A DNA stretch of 64,000 bases from Lactonifactor longoviformis DSM 17459 (lineage in GTDB: Bacteria; Bacillota; Clostridia; Lachnospirales; Lachnospiraceae): contig NZ_FQVI01000006.1 of the NCBI RefSeq assembly GCF_900129135.1, forward strand, positions 1 through 64,000. Reading direction: 5' to 3'. The translations under genes were made by a program, and so were the position numbers. The notes under the pieces are model-generated. The model was not told where the DNA came from, did no database searches, and saw only the letters and a list, made by a program, of their open reading frames with translations. Below, piece by piece: positions 9,831 through 18,915 of this stretch (its first letter is position 1; every line of letters starts with the position of its first letter).

Positions 9831-10848
9831 TGTACAGGCGGAACAAAAGAAAGAAGGCAAATTAAAAAGTATAGTATCTGCCATTGGCGGAGATAAACTG
9901 GTACTGATAGGCGCTATTATTTTAGTATTTATATTGTTCACTGCTATCAATAAGAACTTTCTGACTATGCAGAATATGATTAACCTCCTTGTGGCGGCTT
10001 CTCTGGTAGGCATGGTGGCAGTGGGGCATACATACCTGATTATTGCAGGCCAGAATGATTTATCTCCGGGTTCCCTGGCAGCCTTTTCCGGTGTATTTGC
10101 AGCATTGCTGCTCAGCTGGGGTGTCCCGGTAGTGATAGCAATTGTGGTGACACTGGCAGCGGGAGCTGTTGTGGGTATCTTCAATGCGTGGATGGTTAAC
10201 AAGATTAAACTGGAGTCTTTTATTGCAACTCTGGTAACACAGGCCATTATCCGTGGGTTTGCCTACATTATATGCGACGGAAAACCGGTGGCTATCAGCA
10301 ATTCCGCTTTTATCCAGCTGGGAAAAGCCAGATTTCTGTCTATCCCTGTATCTGTGTGGCTTATGCTGATTTCTATGGTGGTATTCGGTTTTATTCTTGC
10401 CAAAACAAAGTTCGGCCGAAGTGTTTATGCTATCGGAGGAAGTACAGAGGCGGCCAGGCTGGCAGGCCTGAACCCTCAGAAAATCGTAACCCTTTGTTTT
10501 ATTATGATTGGTGTGCTTACTTCTCTGGGCGGTATCGTATTCTCTGCACGTATGAATGCAGGGCAGCCTGCCGCAAATGTGAACTTAGAGTTTGATGCCA
10601 TTACCGCAGTTATCCTGGGAGGTGTTTCCTTTACCGGCGGTGTGGGAAGCATGGGGGGAACCATGCTGGGTGTACTTTTAATTCAGGCATTTAACACAGG
10701 ACTTATCATGGTAAATGTACCTACGTTCTGGCAGTATGTAGCCAGAGGGGCGCTCCTTCTGTTCGCTTTGACTTCTGACTATATCAGAAAGGAAAAACGT
10801 AACAAAGAACTCCTGGCAGCCAGCATGAAGGTAGAAAGCAGTAAATAA
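9823..10848 (+). CDS. Sugar ABC transporter permease (RbsC type), 341 aa
   Basis: Membrane subunit of the importer encoded with the ATPase before it and the binding protein after it. Eight to ten hydrophobic segments are visible, starting near residue 27, with the family signature GGSTEAARLAGLNPQK and the downstream AAVxLGGVSFTGGVGSM-type loop. A short charged tail closes the protein. Start overlaps the ATPase stop, which suggests translational coupling. Confidence 0.93.
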   Translation: MSNVQAEQKKEGKLKSIVSAIGGDKLVLIGAIILVFILFTAINKNFLTMQNMINLLVAASLVGMVAVGHTYLIIAGQNDLSPGSLAAFSGVFAALLLSWGVPVVIAIVVTLAAGAVVGIFNAWMVNKIKLESFIATLVTQAIIRGFAYIICDGKPVAISNSAFIQLGKARFLSIPVSVWLMLISMVVFGFILAKTKFGRSVYAIGGSTEAARLAGLNPQKIVTLCFIMIGVLTSLGGIVFSARMNAGQPAANVNLEFDAITAVILGGVSFTGGVGSMGGTMLGVLLIQAFNTGLIMVNVPTFWQYVARGALLLFALTSDYIRKEKRNKELLAASMKVESSK

Positions 10849-10913
10849 TCAGATGTGTATTTGCACATTTGACATAGAGCAATAAACTATAAAACTCCAA
10901 GGAGGAAATTTAA

Positions 10914-11984
10914 ATGAAAAAGAAGGTATTAGCAGCATTATTGGCAGCAACAGTAGCAGCAACAGCCCTGGTGGGATGCGGCGGACAAGATGAAAAATCT
11001 GACGCAGCAGAGACAACAACAGAAGCTGGGGATTCTGAGGAAAAACCAGCGGCGGATGCCGGCAAAGAAAAAGGAGATCTGGTTGTGTACGGTATCTATA
11101 AAGCAGGGGATCAGACCTGGTTTATCGATGAGGGAGAAGCTGCGAAGGCAGCCGTGGAAGCAGCAGGAGGAACTTTTGTCTATGTAGACGCCAAGATGAA
11201 TCCTGAGGAATATCTGAAAGCTGTTGACAACGCCATTGCTAATAACGCTTCTGGTATTGTAACTTGTATCCCGGATCAGACTATGTCCCAGGCGGTAGTA
11301 GATAAATGTAAAGAGGCAAATATGCCTGTAGTAGCAGCGGACGATGCGCTGCAGGATGGCGCAGGTGAAAAGCTGGCTCCCTGGGTTGGAATCAATGCCT
11401 ATGTCATTGGTGAGGCGAACGGAGAGTGGCTTGCCAATTATGTAAAGGACAACAATCTTGCGGCCGATCCTGAAGTCGGGCTGCTGGTTATGACCATGGA
11501 CACCGTATCCAGCTGTGTACCCAGAGCAGAGGGTGAACTGGACAAGTTTACAGAGTTAGCTCCTGACTTTGATCAGAGCAAGATCTTCAAAGCAGACTAT
11601 GACGGTACTACCGACAAGGGAAATACAGCAGCAGCAGCGGTTATCACCGCCAATCCTGACATCAAAAAGTGGCTGGTAACAGGCGCAAATGAAGAGGGAT
11701 GTATCGGTGCCGCCCGTGCGCTGGAGAGTGCCGGTTTGGACGCAGATGCTTGTGTAGTAGGCTTGGGTGCCTATATGGCAAAAGACGAATGGAACAACAA
11801 GGGAGCAGATGGTACTTGCGTGAAAGCTTCCGCTTACTTCTCAGCAGAATCAGTAGGCGCAGGTTCTGTGGAAGTGCTGATGCAGCTCATCAATGGGGAA
11901 GAACCTCCTATGGAAACTGCAGTGGACGCCGTTGTTGTAACTCCTGAGACATATAAAGAGGTAATGGGGAAAGCAGCAGAATAA
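10914..11984 (+). CDS. Sugar-binding lipoprotein of ABC importer (periplasmic-binding type 1, AraF-like), 356 aa
   Basis: Extracellular receptor of the importer. Lipoprotein signal with lipobox LVGC (Cys22), then an Ala/Thr/Glu-rich linker and a type 1 periplasmic-binding fold. The segment KWLVTGANEEGCIGAARAL and the following GLGAYMAKDEW match the hinge region of L-arabinose-binding-like proteins, so an aldose or related polyol is a fair guess. The gene follows the permease by 65 bases with a strong AAGGAGG site and ends at a good terminator, so it closes the operon. Confidence 0.92.
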   Translation: MKKKVLAALLAATVAATALVGCGGQDEKSDAAETTTEAGDSEEKPAADAGKEKGDLVVYGIYKAGDQTWFIDEGEAAKAAVEAAGGTFVYVDAKMNPEEYLKAVDNAIANNASGIVTCIPDQTMSQAVVDKCKEANMPVVAADDALQDGAGEKLAPWVGINAYVIGEANGEWLANYVKDNNLAADPEVGLLVMTMDTVSSCVPRAEGELDKFTELAPDFDQSKIFKADYDGTTDKGNTAAAAVITANPDIKKWLVTGANEEGCIGAARALESAGLDADACVVGLGAYMAKDEWNNKGADGTCVKASAYFSAESVGAGSVEVLMQLINGEEPPMETAVDAVVVTPETYKEVMGKAAE

Positions 11985-11997
11985 AAAGACAAGAGAG

Positions 11998-12030
11998 CAG
12001 CATAGCCGACAAAACGGCTATGCTGTTTTT
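11998..12030 (+). terminator. Rho-independent terminator of the AraC-UroD-ABC operon
   Basis: CAGCATAGCCG at 11998-12008 pairs with CGGCTATGCTG at 12015-12025, with a 6-base loop, followed directly by TTTTT. It ends the operon 14 bases after the binding-protein stop. Confidence 0.9.
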
Positions 12031-12081
12031 AGGTTTACCACCGAAATCTTAGGAATGTCCCCCCTTTTTTGGAAATTTAGA

Positions 12082-12110
12082 GTTTCAACTTTTGGCAATA
12101 CAGGTAGAAT
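12082..12110 (+). promoter_or_regulatory. Shared promoter motif, copy 1 (upstream of sensor kinase)
   Basis: GTTTCAAC at 12082-12089 lies 15 bases before TAGAAT (12105-12110). The same arrangement occurs at 27651-27679, and a related one at 15671-15700. The TAGAAT box is a plausible -10, and the GTTTCAAC block sits where a -35 box or activator site would be. Confidence 0.55.
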
Positions 12111-12226
12111 GATAGTAAAGAAGTAGGTTGAAACAAAATTTCTAATAGTATCTTGCAGACGGAAGAATAATGTGACATGATACAAATCATAAGAAAACTG
12201 TGAAAAAACGCTAAAGGGGAAAACCT

Positions 12227-14041
12227 ATGAAAAGAATCCGAAAGGCTGTCCGGGGATTTAAGACACAAATTGTCCTGTCCTTTCTTATTGTGTCTATCAT
12301 TCCTCTCATTGGCATAGGGATATGGACCTATAAGAACACCTCCGGAATTGTAAACGACAATGTGAAGACTTTTACCTATGCAAATCTGGCACAGACCAGC
12401 AAAACAGCGGCTGTATCTATTGAAGCCTATCATGCTCTGATTTACCAGATTTTTACAGATGAAAACATTGTGGCCCTGACAGACAAGATTAACGCCGGTC
12501 AGGATACGGCCGTGAGTAAGAACCAGCTGCGCCGGGCTTTAAGAGGATATGCCAGTGCAAAGCCGGATATCCAGTCCATCACCATACTGACAGCCAGCGG
12601 AGAGGCGGTCTTCTATGATATGATTACGGCTGCCACCACAAAGAATTCCTGGCTGGATGAGTTCAGACTGTCCCGGAGAGAGATATTTCAGCAGATATCA
12701 GGGACAGCGGGCACTGTGATGTACTCCACACAGTACGCGACTACCCAGGGAAACAATGACTATTATTTATTTCATATGGCAAACAGGATTATTGATTATA
12801 AAAAGGTAAAGAAGAGAAATGGAGTTGTAATCGTCAGCATTGATGAGAGAATGCTGAATGATATCTGTAATGAAGATACCGTACGCATGGAGGATGGACG
12901 GTATCAAACCATGAACTTTATCGCGGACGGAGAGGGAAGACTCTGTTCCTTCGATGATCCGGCCCGCTGCGGTACAAAACTCTGGGAGAAAAAGGATACA
13001 CAGGAGGAAAAAGTAAGGAAGACAAAGCAGTTCCTTGAGACGGAGGGCTATATGTCGGGGGATCACCTGGCTGTTCAGACGTATTATGATGAGAAACTGG
13101 ACTTTACCTTCGTTAATGCATCCAACCAGGCGGCCACGTTGGGACAGCTGCGGCAGCAGAGAACCATTATATGCCTGATCGTAATTTTTTCCGGGGCTGC
13201 GCTGGTTATTATCATACATTTTACAGTAGCCCATCTCACTGGTTCGGTGTACCGGGTAGTTGCTACTATGAAGAACGTGGAGGAGGGCGGACTGGCCCAG
13301 CGGATTCCGGATGAGAAGCGTATGCCCACAGAAATTGAGCTGATTGCCAGGCAGTTTAACCATATGCTCAGCAAGGTGGAAGAGTCTATGGATAAAGAGC
13401 GGGAAGCAGTTGTGCGCCAGAAAAATGCGGAGATTGCCGCATTGGAGGCTCAGATTAACCCTCATTTTCTGTATAATATCCTGGATACCATTAACTGGAT
13501 GGCAATCGATAAGGATGAATACGAGATCAGCAATACCATTAATTCTCTGGCGCAGATCCTCAGGTACGGACTGGATAAGAGCAACTCCATGGTGGAGATA
13601 CGCAGAGAGGTGGAGTGGCTCCGTCAGTATATATTTCTGCAGCAGACAAGGCTTAAAAATACCTTTGAGTGTCAAATCAACACAGAGCCGGAGATACTGG
13701 GTTGCCGGATCCATAAGCTGCTGTTCCAGCCCTTTGTGGAAAATGCCATTCTCCATGGCTTTGACGGGGTGGAGCGGAAGCATATTCTGAAAATCTCCAT
13801 TGACGGGGATGAGAACCGCATCCGGATACGGATACAGGACAATGGAAAGGGAATGCCCCAGGAGACGGCAGATCGCTTTGCTGCAGGTGAGACAGCAGAG
13901 GCTCAAGAGAGATCTCACATCGGGATCAGCAATGCCATTGGCCGCTTAAAGATGTATTATGAGGAGGAAGCACAGGCAGAGATCAAGAGCTGTCCGGGAG
14001 AAGGGACAGAAATTACACTGTGGATACCAAGGTTGGAATAG
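12227..14041 (+). CDS. YesM-type sensor histidine kinase, 604 aa
   Basis: Membrane sensor kinase typical of carbohydrate-responsive systems in Firmicutes. A first membrane helix lies at about 13-35, an extracellular Cache-like sensing region up to about 313, a second helix at about 314-337, then a HAMP region and the His_kinase domain with QINPHFLYN, in which His413 is the phosphorylation site. The ATPase domain has the N box NAILHGF and the G box DNGKGMP. The response regulator gene follows at 32 bases. The site AAAGGGG supports the ATG at 12227. It probably senses an extracellular sugar and controls the importer operon starting at 15773. Confidence 0.93.
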   Translation: MKRIRKAVRGFKTQIVLSFLIVSIIPLIGIGIWTYKNTSGIVNDNVKTFTYANLAQTSKTAAVSIEAYHALIYQIFTDENIVALTDKINAGQDTAVSKNQLRRALRGYASAKPDIQSITILTASGEAVFYDMITAATTKNSWLDEFRLSRREIFQQISGTAGTVMYSTQYATTQGNNDYYLFHMANRIIDYKKVKKRNGVVIVSIDERMLNDICNEDTVRMEDGRYQTMNFIADGEGRLCSFDDPARCGTKLWEKKDTQEEKVRKTKQFLETEGYMSGDHLAVQTYYDEKLDFTFVNASNQAATLGQLRQQRTIICLIVIFSGAALVIIIHFTVAHLTGSVYRVVATMKNVEEGGLAQRIPDEKRMPTEIELIARQFNHMLSKVEESMDKEREAVVRQKNAEIAALEAQINPHFLYNILDTINWMAIDKDEYEISNTINSLAQILRYGLDKSNSMVEIRREVEWLRQYIFLQQTRLKNTFECQINTEPEILGCRIHKLLFQPFVENAILHGFDGVERKHILKISIDGDENRIRIRIQDNGKGMPQETADRFAAGETAEAQERSHIGISNAIGRLKMYYEEEAQAEIKSCPGEGTEITLWIPRLE

Positions 14042-14073
14042 GGACGGAGAGAAAAAGACTGGAGTGTTGGAAT

Positions 14074-15612
14074 ATGAGGATTGTTATTGTAGAGGATGAG
14101 ATCAGAATCAGGGAGGGGATATCAAAGCTTCTGGGAAAGATAGACCCATCCTACGAGATCGTGGGGGAGGCAGAAAATGGCCGGACCGGACTTGAACTGG
14201 TAAAAGCGGTCAGGCCGGATCTGGTGATTACAGATATTAAGATGCCGGAAATGGACGGGCTGCAGATGCTGGAGGAGCTTCATAAAGATGGTCTTCTGAT
14301 AAAAGCGATTGTGCTCAGCGCCTACTCAGAATTCGCCTATGCGCAGCAGGCCATTCACCTGGGAGTAAGTGAATACATACTGAAGCCTGTTGCGGTGGGA
14401 GAGCTGGCTCAATCCTTAAAAAATGTGGAGGATCAGCTGAAAGAGGCCAGGAGAAACGAAGGGGAACATCCGGAGAAGCTGCGGTCTCTGGAGAACATTT
14501 GTATTGGGCTTCTCATGGGGACGGTGGCAGCGGACAGAGAATTAGAAACCTATCTTGCCGGGCAGTATGGGATAGATCCGGGAGGAGAGTTTGCGCTGCT
14601 GAGTTTTTACCTGGGAAAGCAATATGAGAGAGAAAGGAAGCATACGGCTATTGAGATAGAGACCATGCTGAAAGGGATGGGCGGGGTGCCCCACTGTCTG
14701 TTCTACCTTCCTGAAAAGTCAGAGATCCTGGTGCTGCTGTACCGGTGGGAGGATCTGGCAAAGGCAGAACGTGAAATCAGCAACTATCTGGTACACCACA
14801 GAGGGATGGCAGGCCAGAGAGCAGTGAGCGCGGGGTGGCATGCTTTTCAGGGACTGAGCAGCCTCTCGGGTGCGTTTCAGACCCTGCAGAAGTATATGGA
14901 CTGGGCGCTGGTTCTGGGAAGCTCGGTTCTTATTGTCTATCCCAAGATTACGCAGGTGCAGACCCAGCCGCTGTCCTACCCTGTGGAACTGGAGAAGGAG
15001 ATGCGGAGGGAACTATGTGCCGGTAGGCAAAAAAGGATTCAGCAGGCGGGGAGGGCCTTCCGGGAGTACTTTGCCAATGGCACTGTCTATGCTCCCAGGG
15101 AGATTAAGGAATCCTACGTACGCTTTCTGTGGAGTATCCTGAATGTGGGAAAGGAAATTGATATTGAACCTCTGAAAGCCGTTGGACAGCAGGAGCTTCT
15201 GGAAGATATTATGTCTGCAGTCACCTATGACGAACTGGAGGAGATTCTTGACGGTGTGACAGCCAGAATCCCTGTGGAAGGAGAAAGGGACGACAATTAT
15301 CTGATTCAGAGGACGAAAAGCCTTATTCACGAATTTTACCGGCAGGGCATCACTCTGGATGAGATCGCCGGACAGCTGAAGATCACACCGGAATACCTGG
15401 GCATGCAGTTCCACAGGGAGACGGGAAGTAATTTTTCCTCGTATATGAAGAATTACCGGGTAAAAAAGGCAAAAGAGCTGCTTATAGGCTCCCGGATGAA
15501 GCTCTATGAGATTGCCTCCGCCGTGGGGTATTCGGATCCCAAGTATTTCAGCAGGGTATTCAAGGAGGTGACAGGGGAACTTCCGGCAGAGTACAGAAAG
15601 CGGCATCAATAA
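14074..15612 (+). CDS. YesN-type response regulator with AraC output domain, 512 aa
   Basis: Cytoplasmic DNA-binding regulator. The receiver domain (1-120) has the acidic pair EDE at the start, phospho-acceptor Asp54 in VITDIKMPEMDG, and the conserved Lys in YILKPV. A middle region of about 250 residues follows, then a C-terminal AraC double helix-turn-helix (ITLDEIAGQLKITPEYLG and KLYEIASAVGYSDPKYFSR). ATG at 14074 is used because the protein then starts MRIVIVEDE; an in-frame GTG at 14020 would add 18 unconserved residues inside the kinase gene. It pairs with the kinase just upstream. Confidence 0.93.
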   Translation: MRIVIVEDEIRIREGISKLLGKIDPSYEIVGEAENGRTGLELVKAVRPDLVITDIKMPEMDGLQMLEELHKDGLLIKAIVLSAYSEFAYAQQAIHLGVSEYILKPVAVGELAQSLKNVEDQLKEARRNEGEHPEKLRSLENICIGLLMGTVAADRELETYLAGQYGIDPGGEFALLSFYLGKQYERERKHTAIEIETMLKGMGGVPHCLFYLPEKSEILVLLYRWEDLAKAEREISNYLVHHRGMAGQRAVSAGWHAFQGLSSLSGAFQTLQKYMDWALVLGSSVLIVYPKITQVQTQPLSYPVELEKEMRRELCAGRQKRIQQAGRAFREYFANGTVYAPREIKESYVRFLWSILNVGKEIDIEPLKAVGQQELLEDIMSAVTYDELEEILDGVTARIPVEGERDDNYLIQRTKSLIHEFYRQGITLDEIAGQLKITPEYLGMQFHRETGSNFSSYMKNYRVKKAKELLIGSRMKLYEIASAVGYSDPKYFSRVFKEVTGELPAEYRKRHQ

Positions 15613-15616
15613 AAGA

Positions 15617-15658
15617 GGGTAGACATTTCCGATTACTTTAGAAATGTCTACCCTTTTT
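15617..15658 (+). terminator. Rho-independent terminator after the response regulator
   Basis: GGGTAGACATTTC (15617-15629) pairs perfectly with 15641-15653, followed by TTTTT. It separates the two-component genes from the importer operon. Confidence 0.92.
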
Positions 15659-15670
15659 CAGTTATTTAGA

Positions 15671-15700
15671 GTTTTGGAACCGGGAAATCTGAGATAGAAT
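15671..15700 (+). promoter_or_regulatory. Shared promoter motif, copy 2 (upstream of sugar-binding protein operon)
   Basis: GTTTTGGAACCGGGAAATC is followed by TGAGATAGAAT. From CCGGGAAA onward it matches copy 3 (27651-27679) almost base for base, with compensating one-base gaps. TAGAAT at 15695-15700 is the likely -10. It stands 72 bases before the start codon at 15773, right behind the two-component system. Confidence 0.6.
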
Positions 15701-15772
15701 AAGACCATAGAAAACAGAAAGCCATTCCAGCAATGACATTCTTTAATAAACAAATATAAGGAGGATTAATTT

Positions 15773-17047
15773 ATGAGAAAGAAAGTAGTAGCAGCTTTTT
15801 TAGCAGCGACAATGGCCATGGGCATGCTTGCCGGATGCGGCGACAGCAAAAGCGATGACAGCAATAAGGACACAAAGGAAAGCGGTACAGAGACAACAGC
15901 CAAGGCTGACGGCGAGGACGCAGGAGAGAAAGAGGACGTTACCATCTGGTATTACTGGGAGACGGAGGGGCACCAGAAAGCCCTGGACAAGGTGATTCAA
16001 GATTATAACGCATCCCAGGATGCCATACAGGTAACGGCCAAGTATGTTCCGTTTGCTGACTTTAAGAAACAGCTCTCCATCGGGGCATCTGCCAACGAGC
16101 TTCCCGACATTGCCATTCTGGACTCCCCGGATCATGCGTCCTATGCTTCTATGGGAATCTTCGCAGATTTAACAGGGAAGTTTGATGTATCCAGCTATTA
16201 TCAGGGCGCAGTAGATTCCTGTACTATAGACGGCAGCCTCTACGGGGTTCCCTTCGGAGTAAATTGTCTGGGACTCTACTACAACAAGGATATGATGGAT
16301 GCGGCTGGCCTTACGCCGCCCACAACCTGGGACGAGCTGAAGGATACTGCAGCGGCTCTCACAAAGGACAAGGTAACCGGTATGGCATTCTGCAGCGTTC
16401 AGAACGAGGAGGGAACCTTTAACTTTATGCCGTGGGTATGGTCCACCGGCACGGATTCCTACACCATTGACTCTGAGGGAGGGAAGAAAGCCCTGACGTT
16501 GGCAAAGGATCTCATCGATTCCGGTTCTATGAGCAAGGAGTGCATTAACTGGACACAGGGAGACGTAATGAACCAATTCATCTCCGGCAACGTAGCTATG
16601 ATGATCAATGGTCCATGGCAGATTCCAACCATGAAGGAGGAGGCGCCGGACCTGAACTGGGATGTAACCTTAATTCCCAAGGACAGCGAATATGCCTCTG
16701 CTTTAGGCGGTGAAAATTATGCAGTAATCGCCGGCGGCAATGAAGAAGGAGCTCTTAAGTTCCTGGAATATGCCACAGAACAAGAACAGGTGACTTATCT
16801 CATGGACAAATTCGGCTACATATCAGCAGATAAATCCATTGCAGAGACCCAGTTTACAGATGACGCAGTTATGCAGAAGTTTACAGAAGAGTTGAATTAT
16901 GCCAAAGCAAGAGGTCCTCTGGCAGAGTGGCCGGAGGTATCCGATGCCATCTCACTGGCCTTTAATCAGGTAATGACAGGCGCAGCAGAACCGGACAAGG
17001 CAGCTGCCGATGCCCAGGCAACCATTGACAGTATTGTAAAAAAATAA
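15773..17047 (+). CDS. Extracellular sugar-binding lipoprotein (family 1), 424 aa
   Basis: Receptor of a MalFG-type importer for oligosaccharides. Lipobox LAGC (Cys22), acidic linker, then the family-1 binding fold beginning DVTIWYYWETEGHQKALDKV. The motifs ADLTGKFDVSSYYQGAVDS, PFGVNCLGLYYNKDM and the C-terminal NYAVIAGG are typical. The gene opens a cluster with two permeases, a GH31 enzyme and a secreted glycosidase, so its ligand is probably an alpha-linked or mixed oligosaccharide released by those enzymes. No ATPase gene is in the cluster; a shared MsmX-like ATPase elsewhere is the usual solution. Confidence 0.93.
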   Translation: MRKKVVAAFLAATMAMGMLAGCGDSKSDDSNKDTKESGTETTAKADGEDAGEKEDVTIWYYWETEGHQKALDKVIQDYNASQDAIQVTAKYVPFADFKKQLSIGASANELPDIAILDSPDHASYASMGIFADLTGKFDVSSYYQGAVDSCTIDGSLYGVPFGVNCLGLYYNKDMMDAAGLTPPTTWDELKDTAAALTKDKVTGMAFCSVQNEEGTFNFMPWVWSTGTDSYTIDSEGGKKALTLAKDLIDSGSMSKECINWTQGDVMNQFISGNVAMMINGPWQIPTMKEEAPDLNWDVTLIPKDSEYASALGGENYAVIAGGNEEGALKFLEYATEQEQVTYLMDKFGYISADKSIAETQFTDDAVMQKFTEELNYAKARGPLAEWPEVSDAISLAFNQVMTGAAEPDKAAADAQATIDSIVKK

Positions 17048-17062
17048 AAGCGGACAGATAGG

Positions 17063-17099
17063 GATACGGAGTATGCGGAAGATCCGTGTACTCCGTATC
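17063..17099 (+). terminator. Stem-loop between binding protein and permease genes (attenuator-like)
   Basis: GATACGGAGTA (17063-17073) pairs perfectly with 17089-17099, loop 15 bases, followed by only TTTG. Hairpins at this place often give more binding protein than permease by partial termination or mRNA protection. The weak T-run agrees with partial read-through. Confidence 0.6.
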
Positions 17100-17129
17100 T
17101 TTGCCCAAAATTAATGAGGAGGCGTTATT

Positions 17130-18029
17130 TTGAAAAAAGCGAAGCGGTTTTTTCAGTATGACAATATTGGATATCTGTTTGTTCTTCCGGCATTTCTATA
17201 CATGCTCATATTCGTAGGATATCCCATTGTGGACAATATTATATTAAGCTTTCAGGACGTAAACATGAAAACACTGACCGCGGCTCACAAGCCATTTGCG
17301 GGACTGGCCAATTACATAGAGATTTTTCAAGATCCTGTATTTATAAAATCTTTGAGCAACACACTTTTATTCACTGTATGCTGTTTACTGTTCCAGTTTC
17401 TCATCGGATTCGCCCTGGCGATCTTTTTCAACCAAAACTTTAAGATTTCAAAGCCGGTGCGGGGACTTCTGATGATGCCCTGGATGATTCCCATCACGGT
17501 GACAGCACTTATCTTTAAATTTATCTTTGGCACAGATGTGGGGATTCTCAATAATATTCTCCAGGGACTGGGGATTATCAAGGAAAACATAGACTGGCTG
17601 ACTTCCACGAATACGGCAATGTTTGCCATTGTATGCGCTAATGTGTGGATCGGAATTCCCTTCAACATGATTCTGATTTCCACAGGACTCACCACTATTC
17701 CCCAGGAATTGTATGAGAGCGCATCCATAGACGGAGCCGGTAAGATCCAGTCATTTTTTAAGATTACGTTACCGCTGCTGAAGCCCACCATTGAATCCGT
17801 TTTAATTTTAGGCTTTATCTATACATTTAAGGTATTTGATCTTGTATATGTAATGACGGGAGGGGGACCGGTGAATTCCACCCACATGCTCTCCACCTAT
17901 TCTTATAAATTATCCTTCGAAATGTTCAAATACAGCAAAGGATCTGCAGTGGCAAATGTATTGTTTGTGATTCTGCTGATTATCAGCATGTTCTATCTGC
18001 GGATGACAACGAAAGGAGAGGAAGAATAA
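17130..18029 (+). CDS. Sugar ABC transporter permease (MalF/UgpA type), 299 aa
   Basis: First membrane subunit of the importer. Six hydrophobic segments are visible, the first at about 12-35. The EAA loop near residues 200-220 (ELYESASIDGAGKIQSFFKI) is the ATPase contact. A TTG start at 17130 is supported by GAGGAGG at 17115-17122. It overlaps the second permease by one base. Confidence 0.93.
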   Translation: MKKAKRFFQYDNIGYLFVLPAFLYMLIFVGYPIVDNIILSFQDVNMKTLTAAHKPFAGLANYIEIFQDPVFIKSLSNTLLFTVCCLLFQFLIGFALAIFFNQNFKISKPVRGLLMMPWMIPITVTALIFKFIFGTDVGILNNILQGLGIIKENIDWLTSTNTAMFAIVCANVWIGIPFNMILISTGLTTIPQELYESASIDGAGKIQSFFKITLPLLKPTIESVLILGFIYTFKVFDLVYVMTGGGPVNSTHMLSTYSYKLSFEMFKYSKGSAVANVLFVILLIISMFYLRMTTKGEEE

Positions 18030-18877
18030 TGGGAGACGAGAAAAGAATTACCGGCGGAAAGAATGTGATCCTGTGTATCGCATCGCTTCTTGTACTGTGT
18101 GTACTGCTGTTCCCGCTGTTCTGGATAATAGTGACATCCCTGAAGACGGAGCAGGAGATCTTCCAGGTTCCCCCCACCTTGTTTCCCCACGTGCTGAATA
18201 CAAAGTCGTATGCGGCACAGGTAGAAACCGGAGACTTTAACATGTTCCGGTCTTTTGGAAACAGTCTGCTCATTGCGGCAGGGGCCATGGTAATCTCGGT
18301 AATCCTGGCAGTTCCCGCTTCCTACGGAATTGCAAAATACCGGTTCCGGGGAAAGAAAGTAGTGCTTTTGGGCTTCCTGGTCACCCAGATGCTTCCGGTG
18401 TCTGTGCTTCTGACACCAATGTTTATTATGTTCAGGAACATACACGCGTATAACACACCTGTGGCAGCTATTCTGGCAGATGCCACCATTGGGATTCCAT
18501 TTTCAGTACTTATTTTAAAGAATTATTTTGCCTCTATTCCCAAGGAACTGGAGGAGGCCGCTTATATAGACGGATGCAACCGATTTACCGCATTTATCCG
18601 GGTACTGATTCCCATTGCAAAGCCGGGGGTTATGGTATGTTCCATCTTTTCCTTCCTGTATGCCTGGGGAGATCTGGCCTACGGCATGACTTTTATCATC
18701 GACCAGCAGAAACGGCCTATCACAGCGGGGATTTTTAACTTTATGGGACAGTACGGAACCAAGTGGAGTTACCTCACTGCATTTGCGGTAGTTACAATTA
18801 TCCCAGTGGCATTAATATTTATCTTTATGCAGAAATACATCATAAGCGGCATGACCAGCGGCGCAGTAAAAGGCTGA
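18029..18877 (+). CDS. Sugar ABC transporter permease (MalG/UgpE type), 282 aa
   Basis: Second membrane subunit, partner of the preceding permease. Six hydrophobic segments, first at about 12-33. EAA loop ELEEAAYIDGCNRFTAFIRV is clear. The start codon overlaps the stop of the upstream gene (TAATG). The GH31 gene follows after 38 bases in the same operon. Confidence 0.93.
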   Translation: MGDEKRITGGKNVILCIASLLVLCVLLFPLFWIIVTSLKTEQEIFQVPPTLFPHVLNTKSYAAQVETGDFNMFRSFGNSLLIAAGAMVISVILAVPASYGIAKYRFRGKKVVLLGFLVTQMLPVSVLLTPMFIMFRNIHAYNTPVAAILADATIGIPFSVLILKNYFASIPKELEEAAYIDGCNRFTAFIRVLIPIAKPGVMVCSIFSFLYAWGDLAYGMTFIIDQQKRPITAGIFNFMGQYGTKWSYLTAFAVVTIIPVALIFIFMQKYIISGMTSGAVKG

Positions 18878-18915
18878 CGCAGTCGGCATGCCGGTACAGC
18901 GGAAAGGAGAACAAA

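Noticed and set aside
12199-12215. TGAAAAAACGCTAAAG as a CcpA cre site before the sensor kinase
   Set aside because: It has two extra bases in the left half compared with the cre consensus, so the match is poor.
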